Assembly: GCA_965649825.1 (NCBI GenBank)
Contig: OZ287694.1
Span: 1 to 64,000, forward strand
Direction of reading: 5' to 3'
Source of the DNA: Penicillus capitatus
Taxonomy: Eukaryota; Chlorophyta
Length of the DNA stretch: 64,000 bases
In this document: piece by piece, positions 34,288 to 44,515 of the stretch
How the letters are laid out: each line of letters starts with the position of its first letter
Numbering within the stretch: the stretch's first letter is position 1
The notes under the pieces: generated by a model
The model's database searches: none
The model's input: the letters and a program-made list of their open reading frames with translations, nothing else
What the model was told of the DNA's origin: nothing
Position numbers and translations under genes: made by a program

Positions 34288-37200
34288 TTAATTGTCAGCG
34301 GCGACTTTGCCATTCGGGAGCCTTTTGTAGTTAACGTTGTGAGCAATCTGTTCATGTTTTCCTGAATCTGTGGATTTGGATCGTCTAAGTGAATGCACAC
34401 CTCTATTCAAGCAGAAGCATGGGATGACGATGTGTTCTATGTCATCAGGATTCTTACGACTGCGTATGCGCTCGAGCACAGGAGGAGGGAGACAGGACGG
34501 GGCAGAACGGATGACCACAGCGTGCAACGTCTGACAGGCGGCACAACGAATCTCATCGTTTGTGTCTTCGAAGCGTGTGAGCACATCCAAGCACAGCTGC
34601 TCCACTGTGTCCCCAGTGACCATGGCTTCTATATTGTCGCTGAGATGTGTGAGAATCAGAAGTGTGACCCATCGCGTTTCGGGGAAGTAGTCTTCGTCGA
34701 GGGATTGCTGCAGTGATGGGAAGAGTGCACTCTTCTGTGCAATGGCCTTCCAATGGCTCCCATCAAGCCATCTCATACGCGCCATCGTCTCCAGTACAGT
34801 CAATGCCATAAACCTATCACGCTTCTCTGCTGCAATCCACAGAGAAGACAATTTGTGTGTGACACACCGAATGCAGGCAGCCGACTTTCCCGCTCGCCAT
34901 GCCATAACTGGCAGAAGCCACTTCTGAATGATCAGGGAGAGAAGGGGACCTTTGAGCTGCTGGAACATGCCACGCACCGACAGCGATTTCAACAATGTTA
35001 AGAAGCACAGCCTAGAAACAGATCTTGAGCACCAACGTGGTGCATATACATGTGCGATCAACCTCAACTTCGGTTCCTGTTGATCATCTACCATGCAATG
35101 GATGAACACACTGTCTGCTTGGTGGAACTTCTGCTCGAACGTCTGCCCATCGCACAACTGGAGAAGTGTGCAGAATTGCGTCACTTCTATAGACGTCGCC
35201 GACCACTCGGACACATTCTGGATGCAGAAGACAGGTGTGATCATGCAGCGACATACGTCAAGAACCTTTGTCATTTCGGAGAGAGAAGGTTCAGCGAACA
35301 TGCATGTCAGTTCAGAAACACTTGAGAGGCCCAAGACATTAGCCAATGCCTGAAATCCCCGGCAATCGACGGGCATTATGGATGGAGCAGATGCGATGGC
35401 ATCTCTTGTTACTGGAACAGACAACAGAAGAGTGTACAGATCCAGTGCCACAGTGTCGCAACAAGGACCTAAACCGAAATCGAATGGTGAGATTCACTAG
35501 ACAGACATCGACGATGGCAACCAACCAATGCATTCAATCAAACGGTGGATGGTTTTCCTCAGCCAGACAACAACAGTGGCTCCTCGAAGATGCATCACGC
35601 CGCTAGCCTTGATGCACTTGACGAAGCTCTCTGTGCTCTGTCGGATCTTATCTGATGTTCCGAGAGGACAGTATGCAGATCGATATCTCTAGAGAAGACG
35701 GATAGATGACATACCTTGGTCGGCATCTTGCATGGACGTTTGGTGGATGGCTTCTCGCTTTCCATGAGCATTTAGCTTGCCTTTCGCAAGAATAGCCCCA
35801 TGGAGTAGGTTTGCACACAGGAGCAGTGCCACTGCCGTTTCTGTCGTATTCATGATGCCCCTTTCACTTGCAAGGAGCCTCTCAAGACAATCCAGCATGT
35901 CCAAAGTTGCCATCATAGATCCAAGAACGTGGACGCATTTCAAAGACTTCTCTGCAGCATCCATCACATGTGAGAGACAGACATCAAACTCTTCTTGCAC
36001 GATTGTGTGTGACCTGCAATGCTCTTCTCACTATCTGCCATAGTGCCGAGCAACACTTCAAGGATGGCATTGTATTCGTGTGTCGTCAGCTTTTCATCCC
36101 CGAGACACAAGAACGCGAAGAGCATGTTCACACTATTCAATCGTTCTTGTGCACTCCACGAAGCCGCCAAAGATGTGACTTTTGGAATGAGTGAGGCCTT
36201 CACTCTGTCCACTAGCCCAATGTACTGTCCATTGATTCCCTTGTTATCCAGACAGCCACAAAGTGAAGATGGAGGACACAGATGGCGATGCCCATACTTC
36301 AGGGGATGGTGCGTGTACAAGGATCGATTGAACATCCTTTACGGATTGTATGGTCAGTAGCTTGATCTCTTCAGATGCGTCGTTGCATCCAATGAACAAA
36401 ATTGAGACGAGTTCGCTTAGAATGGCGAGACGGGATCCGTCATCTCCAAGGACGATGTCTCCAATGGTGTCGCGAAAAGATGATTGCTTGCTTTCTCTCG
36501 CCCAATTTCCGACAACGCTGTACACCGTTCGACGTACAGATGCCACTCGATCATGCGTCAGTTTGAACAAAACGTCCATGATGCGATTTCTGAGCTCGAG
36601 GAGTCCTAAGACAGAGAATCTGAGAGATGAGGCACCGCAGAGGGTGAGAGGAGCGACCTTGATGCGGCGAGTCCTTCAAGGAGAGGCAGAGGATGATGCC
36701 TTCCAGGGCATTTAGCGAAGCAATTCGCACCCTTGAATGCTGATGAGAGGCATTCAGTACTAGATTCTTCCCAATTTCTGCGATGCGTGATGCCTCTTCT
36801 TCTTTCAGAGATTTCTGTTCTGCTGTGTCCATCCAGAGACCCATCAACGCTTGCAGTGAAGCAGATGCCGTTTTCTTGATGTCTGGATGTGGATCCGACA
36901 GAGCGCGATGCAGATGCCACAGAATGTTTTCTGCGAAACCTGCAAACAGACCAAAGTGGTTGGCGTTATAGCCGCCGCAATAGACAGACGAACCTAAGGC
37001 ATCTTTCTTCAAAGCAGTAATGATGCAGAGGACAAGACGCGCCAGAGAGAGTCGAGCCTCTTCTGATGTTTCTGCCACGGGTCGCTCTTTTCCGAATCTC
37101 TTTATGCAGACTTCATCGAGAATGTCCTTGATTGCAGATCCGTATGCAGCAGGATCTTGATCCAACGAAGATGTGGCGTTCTCAAGAAGCGTAAACGTGC

Positions 37201-37395
37201 GGATCATGATGGCAATGGCACATTCCCTTATCTGAGCAACGGAATCGGAGAAACAAACGAGCAGCTGAAAAGAGAGACGTCTGTCAGAGAGAACCTAGAC
37301 AACAGTTGTGAGAGACGACGAGCAGAGAGATGACTGTCAACCTTCGGTACCATATCTCTGCCATCCACACCTTCCAATTCTGTCTTCAGTCGCAT
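34288..37395 (-). CDS. DNAAF5: Dynein axonemal assembly factor 5 (HEATR2 type)
   Basis: Seven exons: 37,395-37,342, 37,264-36,658, 36,605-36,298, 36,239-36,032, 35,993-35,715, 35,651-35,526 and 35,468-34,288; 920 residues. DNAAF5 is a cytoplasmic HEAT-repeat factor needed to pre-assemble ciliary dynein arms. Helical HEAT pairs run throughout; telling matches to the family are SHQHSRVRIASLNALEGII, DRVASVRRTVYSVVGNW, AWRAGKSAACIRCVTHKL and FEDTNDEIRCAACQTLHAV. The start is MRLKTELEGVDGRDM, 18 codons in a small first exon. The fourth intron (35,994-36,031) would be only 38 nt; a 20-nt alternative ending at the same acceptor also keeps the frame. The gene is convergent with SIN3, 277 bp away. Its presence implies motile cilia. 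Confidence 0.88.
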
Positions 37396-37893
37396 CAGCT
37401 ATTGTACAGAGCATGAGCGTTTTTGCAGTGCTCAAAGGAGAGACATACTGCATGGCGTCTGATCTCCCCTTTTTCGTGGAATAACGCAGATTCGGCCACA
37501 TCCTCTGTCTTCCATCTCTGTCCCTGCATCTCACACTGGAGACAATCACAAGATCGGACAGATATGTCACCGTTGACTCTGTTTGATCTTCCTCCACCAT
37601 ATCCCGCTCCAAAACACTCTTTTCTCTGCCGTGATGGCAGCCATGGGCAATGCCGGTCATTGCCTCCTCATCTGTTGACTTTGTCAATGCGCATGAAGAG
37701 GAGGCATTCCTCTTGCTCTCGATGCTCCTGCTGGCCTTTATCTTTGACCGCTTTGGCTGGACTTTCGTTTTCAGGGAAGACCATATTGCATCAACAGATG
37801 TGACAGCATCCATCATACAGTACAATGTCAAACAAGGGATAGGATGATGGTCTCAATGCCATTCATCATGCATTGTTCCGTCAATCAATTCCA
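37396..37893. other. Intergenic, possible small membrane ORF
   Basis: A plus-strand reading at 37,650-37,847 (65 codons) contains one hydrophobic segment, AFLLLSMLLLAFIFD. A longer minus-strand reading covers the same bases with basic, low-complexity content. Neither has a known domain, so nothing firm is annotated. Confidence 0.25.
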
Positions 37894-38724
37894 TCAATTC
37901 ATCATCTCCTCAGCCACCGACAAAACCTTCTCGATCTCTGACATGTGCTCGATAACGAGGTCGGCATGGGGCACCAGCAACGACCGTGGTAATGAGTTGG
38001 TAATGCCCACCGTAATAGCTCCAGCTGACTTGCCTGCCTTTAGTCCGTTAATAGAGTCTTCGATGATGACACACTTTGAAGGACAGTCTTTGCATCCGAC
38101 TCTTGAAAACGCCTCCAGATAGACATCTGGAGCGGGTTTGCCCTTATTCACCTCAGAAGCGCTCACAACCAATCGAGGATCAAACAAATGGATGAGTCCA
38201 GATCCTTCGAGATTGCGTTGGATCTTTGTCGGATGGCCAGATGACGCCACGCCGTAAGGAATCCGATGCCGTTTCAGTTTCTCGATCAATGAGATTACGC
38301 CATCAAATGCTGGAATACCATTTTCCAGTGTCAACTCATGGTAGTGCTGTTCTTTGGATACAATTGCCTTCTCGCTGATCGCATCCATGTCCTGCCAATC
38401 CCTACACAACCCACGTAAAGATCGGCTGCAGAAAAAAGACCACATAAGGTCACACAGTGCATATTTCTCCTTGAAATGCTCGAGGCAAGAACGGACATCC
38501 ATTCCGAACACCTCGTAGTAATCTTGGGGAAACTGACGCGGAATCTCAAATCCAGTCACATCCCGGATGCAACGGTAGAGACTCTCGCAGGAAGAGACCT
38601 CTGTGTTCACCAAAACGCCGTCGCAATCGAACACAACATAGTCAAAGGCAATTGCCTGTCCTGGAAAGCGCCTTTCATCAAGAAACCTTCTCTCAGAGTC
38701 ACGTACCGTTGCACAGTCCCTCAT
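37894..38724 (-). CDS. HAD-superfamily phosphatase (beta-phosphoglucomutase-like)
   Basis: Two exons, 38,724-38,456 and 38,401-37,894, about 258 residues. HAD motifs are clear: motif I VVFDCDGVLVNTE with the nucleophile Asp, motif II YGVASSGHP, the lysine segment NKGKPAPDVY, and motif IV CVIIEDSINGLKAG. A helical cap lies between motifs I and II, as in the subfamily that dephosphorylates small sugar phosphates; the substrate cannot be told. The 54-nt intron has no stop and is a multiple of three, so reading through it gives a spurious 18-residue insertion; removing it restores EKYAL-DWQDMD. The start MRDCAT overlaps the end of the upstream DUSP12 frame by 26 nt; the true start may lie elsewhere. 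Confidence 0.85.
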   Translation of the reverse strand: MRDCATVRDSERRFLDERRFPGQAIAFDYVVFDCDGVLVNTEVSSCESLYRCIRDVTGFEIPRQFPQDYYEVFGMDVRSCLEHFKEKYALCDLMWSFFCSRSLRGLCRDWQDMDAISEKAIVSKEQHYHELTLENGIPAFDGVISLIEKLKRHRIPYGVASSGHPTKIQRNLEGSGLIHLFDPRLVVSASEVNKGKPAPDVYLEAFSRVGCKDCPSKCVIIEDSINGLKAGKSAGAITVGITNSLPRSLLVPHADLVIEHMSEIEKVLSVAEEMMN

Positions 38725-39948
38725 GGGAAAGAAGCTTCGGCTGACGCAATGTCGCCTCCACACTGGACAGAGAAGATCGTATGTCCAATTTGCTCAAATG
38801 TAGCTGAAAACCAGGCGAATACCACAATCCTCCACTGCTAATGCCTGCACATGGACTCACGACTGTCCCTGACTAAGTGAGACGCAGAGAATTCGACCTG
38901 CCCAGTTGAATGAACCCAGTTTTTCGTTGCAAGACGGACAGTAGAGCTTTCCAGAGACTTTGCCACTGCTCGTCCGCGGTTCCATCCACTCCAGCTGCTC
39001 GACGAATACGGAACCAGATTCTTGAAGAATATCGACGTTCATTAGATTATGCACAGATGTCGAATCTCCGAGGAAAGCATGACACTTCCGACACTCGAAA
39101 GTGAAATCTGGAGGAGGGGCCTACACAGCATCGAGGCAGGTCAGCAGTGCCGCTTCGAGATACATAGCAACACGTACTCTCTTCTTGACGACCTGCTCCT
39201 CCATCTGTGCCTCTTTGGGCACCTCGTAGCCAATTGGATAGGATCTCTTGATCTCAACATAGCTCAGATGATCATCCACCAATACATGACCTCTCTCGTC
39301 ACGGAAGGCCTTCTGTGCCTGCTGATAATCACACGACGACTGGTGAAACACTTGCAGCTGATGAAGAAAACCTGAAAGGAAGGAACACCAATCGATCGTC
39401 ACACAATATCTACACCGTAAGGGTCGACAGTGCACCTACCTGTGTTTGGACATGCATTGGGGTACTTCTCCGAGAGTTGTCTCAGTACCTTGTCCGCATC
39501 CAGCCGCGTTCTCTTCATCAGATAGGAAACAACCACCTAAGAAGATGCAGCGTGTTGCGAAGGATGGACTGTCTTTCTGGATATGGTTGCACCGTGACGC
39601 TCCTCGACATTCCGGCAAAGCAATGGACCAGGACTCTGCTTTGCGGCGTTCGCCGTCCTTCGTCGATGAATGCATGTGCCCTTTCGAAAATCTCGAGCAA
39701 ATTCGATTCTTCCACATCGGCTATCTTGATGTGAAGGTGATGCACATTGTCGAGCTGTCTGTGGAAAGGGAAATTATAGACAGACTACAACGCCATTCGA
39801 CGAAGCCCATTGTCAGCAAAGAATCGAGACGCTTTACCAGCACATGTGTGACAGAGAGCTTCTCAATGTGATTGAGGGCTGATACGGACCCCAGGAGTAA
39901 GCCTGAACCATGCGCGTTATTCTTCCCTTCTGCAAAGACAGCATCCAC
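38699..39948 (-). CDS. DUSP12: Dual-specificity phosphatase, DUSP12/YVH1 type (5' end uncertain)
   Basis: Exons 39,948-39,838 (5' limit uncertain), 39,784-39,593, 39,536-39,440, 39,371-39,178, 39,120-38,898 and 38,844-38,699. YVH1/DUSP12 acts in late 60S ribosome assembly and has a catalytic and a zinc-binding part. The phosphatase signature VHCFAGMSRS is intact, preceded by GLLLGSVSALNHIEK and IADVEESNLLEIFERA. The C-terminal part has FECRKCHAFLGD, LEWMEP and YCPSCNEKLGSFNWAG, then GISSGGLWYSPGFQLH. In relatives the last segment carries a CSCG pair, here SSGG, so the final cysteines look lost. No ATG precedes the first exon in frame, so a 5' exon is missing; an ATG near 40,070 (MAFSLSVPRAP) may belong to it, but the splice phase was not resolved. 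Confidence 0.85.
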
Positions 39949-40523
39949 GCTTGACCTGGATCGACTTCAGCACAGCCGTGTCGCCTCAAGCTTGCTTCCA
40001 CTGGAGTGGCCATTCAGTAATGTCGACGTCTGTAGATGGTGCTCGAGGAACGGATAATGAAAAAGCCATTTGAGAAGACACCGTCGTGTCGTCGACGGTT
40101 ACTTCGAGCGACAGCACCTAATGGCGATTAGGAGATAGATCGTCATCCGCCTGGGGCGTGAAGTGAGAACGATGTTGCGGAGTTGCCTTCGTAGTCTTCA
40201 TGTTCTGCGGTGCGTTTGGCCGACGCCCGCGATGATGTGACAGCAGGCGTCAGTGAAGGTGTGCGAAGATCACGGCACCCAGACGGATTCTTGGCGCACA
40301 TTTACCACAAGGCCGCCTTCTGCCTGTCAAAACGTCTCGCTCTGGATTTCGGCATTCGGCATTCGTTTGCGCAGCAAAGAAGACGCGTCAGGCAAAGGAA
40401 GCTTCAACGGTCGACGACGACCCCGAGGAAAAAGCTGAACCGTGGGAAGATGTGGATCGGATCATGTTGCTTCTGTTATTGGTGGAGAGTTACGCAAGAG
40501 AGATGGAAGAGTGAGAGGCGTCC
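39949..40523. other. Unresolved region with probable exons
   Basis: Between DUSP12 and the MEKHLA gene, plus-strand readings such as EASTVDDDPEEKAEPWEDVD (near 40,395-40,460) look like protein and may be 5' exons of the MEKHLA-WHEP gene. A gatgatgtgacagcag at 40,231-40,246 looks like an intron 3' end. I could not join these pieces in phase. Confidence 0.3.
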
Positions 40524-41430
40524 GTGCACAACTATACCGTAGAATGGATCATGGAGTGTAGACCCTTGATGGAAGGCAGTGAACTCGTCAACATTGCACG
40601 CGACATTTTTCAAGCACCCTTCTGTCTGTTGGCACACGATTATACGGGAGAGGGAGAGTCTGCTTCGAAATATACCTACGCAAACAGAGCAGCGTTGGAT
40701 GTAATGGGAGGCGAATGGAGTGACATTGTTGGCCAACCCTCATCTCTCTTCGACAAAGACACGTTGGACAGAGCACGGGAGGAGGGTATGAAACACATCT
40801 TTGCGTTGCTAAAGAAAGCCATCTGTGAAAAAGGGATTTCGTAGGGCATCTTCCAGGATTGTCTGCCAAAGTGTGTACTTCTGATGGATCGCAGATCGAG
40901 TTGCAGGAGGTCGATATCGTCAACATCACCTCTCCATCGGGTATGGCGACAAAGGCATAGGTTTCGTTTCAAATATACGAGAGGGCTGTTCTGGATGGCA
41001 GAGGAGCTGGTTGGGCAGCTCATTCTGTTTGACAAGTGGCTGTTGGAAGATGGTACCGAAGCTGGCCCAGGTCTCTATAGTTCTGACGTTATTTCTATGT
41101 TTCTTCACCGTAATTAGGATACGTTCCGGACAGTCGAGTTCCATCGGAAGAACAAATGGAGGCAGCACAGGAGAGAGTGGACACTCTTGCCGCCCGCGTC
41201 CGAGATTTGAAAGAGAATCAGGAATTGAAGAATGACGTGAGTGCATTGCTTCTTTACAGATCTCGTTAAAATGAGAGACGGTTGGTTGGTTGTCCCATCA
41301 GAGCCCCATTGTGAAGGAAGCCGTTGTCGAACTCCTGCAGGCGAAGGAAGCATTGACCGAGCTGCAGGACCTCATCCACCGAGCAGCCGAACAGCAGAAA
41401 GTGAATAACGAAGATGTAGACGTGGAGTAA
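40524..41430 (+). CDS. MEKHLA-WHEP fusion protein (5' end uncertain)
   Basis: Exons: 40,524-40,842 (5' limit uncertain), 40,845-40,940, 41,002-41,070, 41,119-41,236 and 41,302-41,430. The first part matches the PAS-like MEKHLA domain: FQAPFCLLAHD, YTYANRAALDVMGGEW, then IELQEVDIVNI and GQLILFDKW. MEKHLA occurs alone in cyanobacteria and at the C-terminus of plant HD-ZIP III regulators. The second part (QERVDTLAARVRDLKENQ ... KEAVVELLQAKEALTELQ) looks like a WHEP helix-turn-helix, an RNA-binding appendage of aminoacyl-tRNA synthetases. This pairing is unusual. A TAG at 40,842 interrupts the MEKHLA frame between EKGIS and HLPGLSAK; it may be a tiny intron (GT-AG option of 20 nt, 40,825-40,844), a frameshift or an error. 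The upstream start was not found; 40,524 is only where the frame opens. Confidence 0.7.
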
Positions 41431-41563
41431 TAATACCTCGAGACAGTGCGTTTGATTGTAACGGGGACTCGAGTGCTGATGATCACTCACAGAATCCGAG
41501 TGCCAAAGCAGATGCCCTTGCGCGTTTTGAGCAATATAGGATAGATAGGAAGAGATAATGTTC

Positions 41564-41633
41564 GCCGCTGCCGGGAATCGAACCCGGGTCACCTGCGTGA
41601 CAGGCAGGTATACTAACCGCTATACTACAGCGA
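41564..41633 (-). tRNA. tRNA-Asp (GTC)
   Basis: Reading the minus strand: acceptor TCGCTGT pairs with GCAGCGG, the anticodon stem CCTGC/GCAGG encloses CTGTCAC giving GTC, and the T arm is GGGTTCGATTCCC. There is no intron. Confidence 0.95.
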
Positions 41634-41819
41634 CATCTAAAGCATCCACCGAAGCAGATGCGTTCAGAAGAGCGGACAGTCACTATGTCAACGCGTCGCC
41701 GAAGTCCGTCCGCCGGATGATGTGACGTGGCGGGAGATGACACGGTCTTCGCTCCATCGTCGACATCACGCAAGCACGCTCCAAATAAGCATCCCCATAG
41801 CGGCAGCCAAAAACGATCA

Positions 41820-41890
41820 TGCGTCGTCCGGGAGTCGAACCCGGGCCGATCGCTTGGAAGGCGATAATCCTACCGTTGGACCAACGACGC
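41820..41890 (-). tRNA. tRNA-Gly (TCC)
   Basis: Minus strand: perfect acceptor GCGTCGT/ACGACGC, anticodon stem ATCGC/GCGAT around CTTCCAA giving TCC, and T arm GGGTTCGACTCCC. It lies 186 bp from the tRNA-Asp on the same strand. Confidence 0.96.
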
Positions 41891-42077
41891 TGCTGTTGGC
41901 TCTGGAGACTGGGTCCTTCGACTCGCCTCACCACTGAATTCATCTCGCCTCCACCATCATCAAATTCAGCAGCGTTGTCGAGGACAACCATTCGCGTCTG
42001 TTTCTTTTTTCTTTGGCAATCTGGTCGGTCTTTCGTTTCAGTTTTCAATCCGGGCTGACGACAAACAATCCTGCACT

Positions 42078-43390
42078 ATGGCGACCCGCGTGTCTCAGAA
42101 TCCTATTGTTTGTCCTGGGCACTCGAGACCCATCGTCGAGTTGAACTTCAGGCACACGATACACACATGCCGTCTATACACAGGCACTAACGCTCTTGGC
42201 TTTTTAGCCCTCCCACTCCAGATGGCCTGTTTTTGGTCAGCGCGAGCAAGGATGGCTATCCGATGTTCAGAAACGGCACGACCGGTGATTGGATAGGGAC
42301 TTTTGACGGGCACAAGGTATAGGGGATAGGTCGACGATCCTGTTTCGCATGCCTTGTTGTCTAGGGCGCTGTATGGTCTGCTTCCTTGGACAGCCACGCC
42401 CTCTATGCGGCAACCGGGTCCGCAGATTTTACAGCGCGCGTGTGGGATTCTGTCACCGGCGACGAAAGGCTCCAGTTCCAGCACAATCATATTGTTAGAA
42501 CAGTCAGATTCTCGAACAATAGACAGATATTAGCCACAGGGGGTGCGTTCCCCATCCCCACCGTCATCTATCCGTACACCGTCGTCTGGTGTAGGCATGG
42601 AGAAATTCATTCGTTTGTATGACGTGGGCGATTATGACAAGCCTCCGATCGAATATCCCATTCTGTCGAGTGGAATACAGAAGCTGTTGTGGACATCAAA
42701 TGACACTATTCTTCTCTGTACATGTTTGGACACCAAAGGCATTTTGTATGAGATCTGCCATTCCCTGTCCTCCCTTGACCCCGGGCATGCATGACTGTCT
42801 AGTGTTTGGGATACGAGAACCAAAGAGGTCGTGAAGACATTGGAGACACCCGATTCCGTTACGTCTCTTGAGGTCCGTCCGTGATTGGATGAAGGCGGTT
42901 ATGAGATTTTTGTGTGATGTGACGTGACGTGACAGTGTTCTTGGGATGGATCGACTTTGACAAGTGCCGACAGCACGACTGTCCGTTTTTGGGATCCAAC
43001 GAGTTTAGAACTCGTGAAATCCATCGATGTTGGAATCAAGATCCTCTCAACCAGCTACAGCTCAAAGTGCAACAAGTTTGTCGTTGGTGGTGAGGACATG
43101 TCCGTTCGACTGTTTGACTATGAAACAGGTCGGCCACAGATTTACCGATGGCCATATCCCTGACAGGGCTCTGTGTGCATCTAGGCTCCGAGCTTGAAAA
43201 GAATAGCAAGCATCATGGACCTGTGCACACCATCCAGTTTGAATCTGAAGGAAAGACGTATGCTTCTGGTTCGGAAGATGGCACCATCCGTCTGTGGGAG
43301 ACAGTTCCAGAGAATACAAGACCCATGCTGCAGATGCCACCGGATCATAGCGCTGGTACCCAAGAAGTGGCTGTCAGCCAGACTGGCTAA
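42078..43390 (+). CDS. STRAP: STRAP-like WD40 repeat protein
   Basis: Seven exons: 42,078-42,151, 42,208-42,316, 42,365-42,542, 42,595-42,745, 42,803-42,872, 42,936-43,128 and 43,185-43,390; lengths sum to 327 codons. STRAP (unrip) is a seven-blade WD40 protein tied to the SMN complex and other RNA-protein assemblies. Family landmarks in order: [97 protein letters not shown] and [12 protein letters not shown]. The first intron starts with GC (gcacac) and its phase is fixed by [11 protein letters not shown]. The fifth intron ends in gatgtgacgtgacgtgacag. It has no C-terminal acidic tail as in animals. Confidence 0.95.
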
Positions 43391-43587
43391 CGTAAGAAGC
43401 CAAATGGCTCTTCTCTATGGGCAATGACGATCCGAAGATAAAAAGCAGACATCAATATCTCGGACTCAATCTATATGTTGAACGGGAAAAGTGTAAAGCC
43501 CTGCGATACTGTTGCCTGAAATGCACACGTGCGAAGGCCTGCCTGTATAGAGGACAGACAGACAGATCAAAAGTGGGTGAAGAGAGA

Positions 43588-43660
43588 TGGACCTCCGGGG
43601 CATCGATCCCCGTACCTCTCGCATGCTAAGCGAGCGCTCTACCATTTGAGCTAGAGGCCC
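43588..43660 (-). tRNA. tRNA-Ala (AGC)
   Basis: Minus strand: acceptor GGGCCTC/GAGGTCC, anticodon stem CTCGC/GCGAG around TTAGCAT giving AGC, and T arm GGGGATCGATGCCCC. It is nearly identical to the tRNA-Ala (TGC) at 59.6 kb. Confidence 0.96.
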
Positions 43661-44515
43661 AGACACTTTTACAACGCCATGCGACGCATGACATCACAAC
43701 CAGCGAGGCGACGGCGAAGACGATACCCATCATCCCTGCTCGACAGATGCGTGCCTGATACGGCTATATATAAGCCATACATAAGCGATGCCCAGTGACT
43801 TTACACGTGTATGTCTGTGCGCGTGCGTGCGTTCAGATGGATAGACATCCGTGTTAGTGGCAATGAGATGCCCTCCATGGTGTTGGATTTAACATAGATC
43901 GAACCAGACAGACAGAAGAGGGTGGTGGTATGTGAACAACAACATTCGCACATCTTGTACAATGAAATTACTTTCATCAGACAGCCACGTGTAACACAAG
44001 ATTCAAATTGAAATCACAAAAGAGACAAAAGAAAGAAATTCCGTAATGAAGTAGTCTCACCGACTACATAGGTTAGGTCAATCTTTCTGCTCAGGTATTT
44101 GTACCACTCATCCATAGAGTGACGTCAAAGATCTTATCAAGATACCCTTCATGGCAGTGTTCCAACAAAAACGAGCTAAGTAAGATGTCATAACTGTGCT
44201 GCTACTCCTCTTGTCCCTTTCATTGAGATAAGTGCAATACGTTCGTCATGAGTGGTCGTCCACATTGATGGAATACTGAACTAACTGATTGACGCTGTCT
44301 AATCTCAGTTAGGAGTTCGCCAATCATGAGGGACGAACCAGTCAAGAACGTCCCATCAAACTTAATCCTCCTCAACATCATCGTCGTCGTCCATGTGACA
44401 TTCAAAAGAATGGTGACCCTTGTGAATGCCAACAACAACACCCTAGGTTTATTCACGGGCAAGCTATACTACGAAACTTATTACAGGAGAAACGATCGGC
44501 GAGTGAACACAACTA
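43661..44515. other. Non-coding stretch
   Basis: About 850 bp with no recognisable gene. It may include the CLEC16A 3' UTR or a last exon. A minus-strand continuation of the CLEC16A frame across a gtaagt donor at 44,598 could end with a stop near 44,464. Confidence 0.4.

Noticed and set aside
37423-37847. A plus-strand membrane protein (sodium/proton exchanger-like start)
   Set aside because: Only one hydrophobic segment, no conserved motif, and frames on the other strand are equally open.
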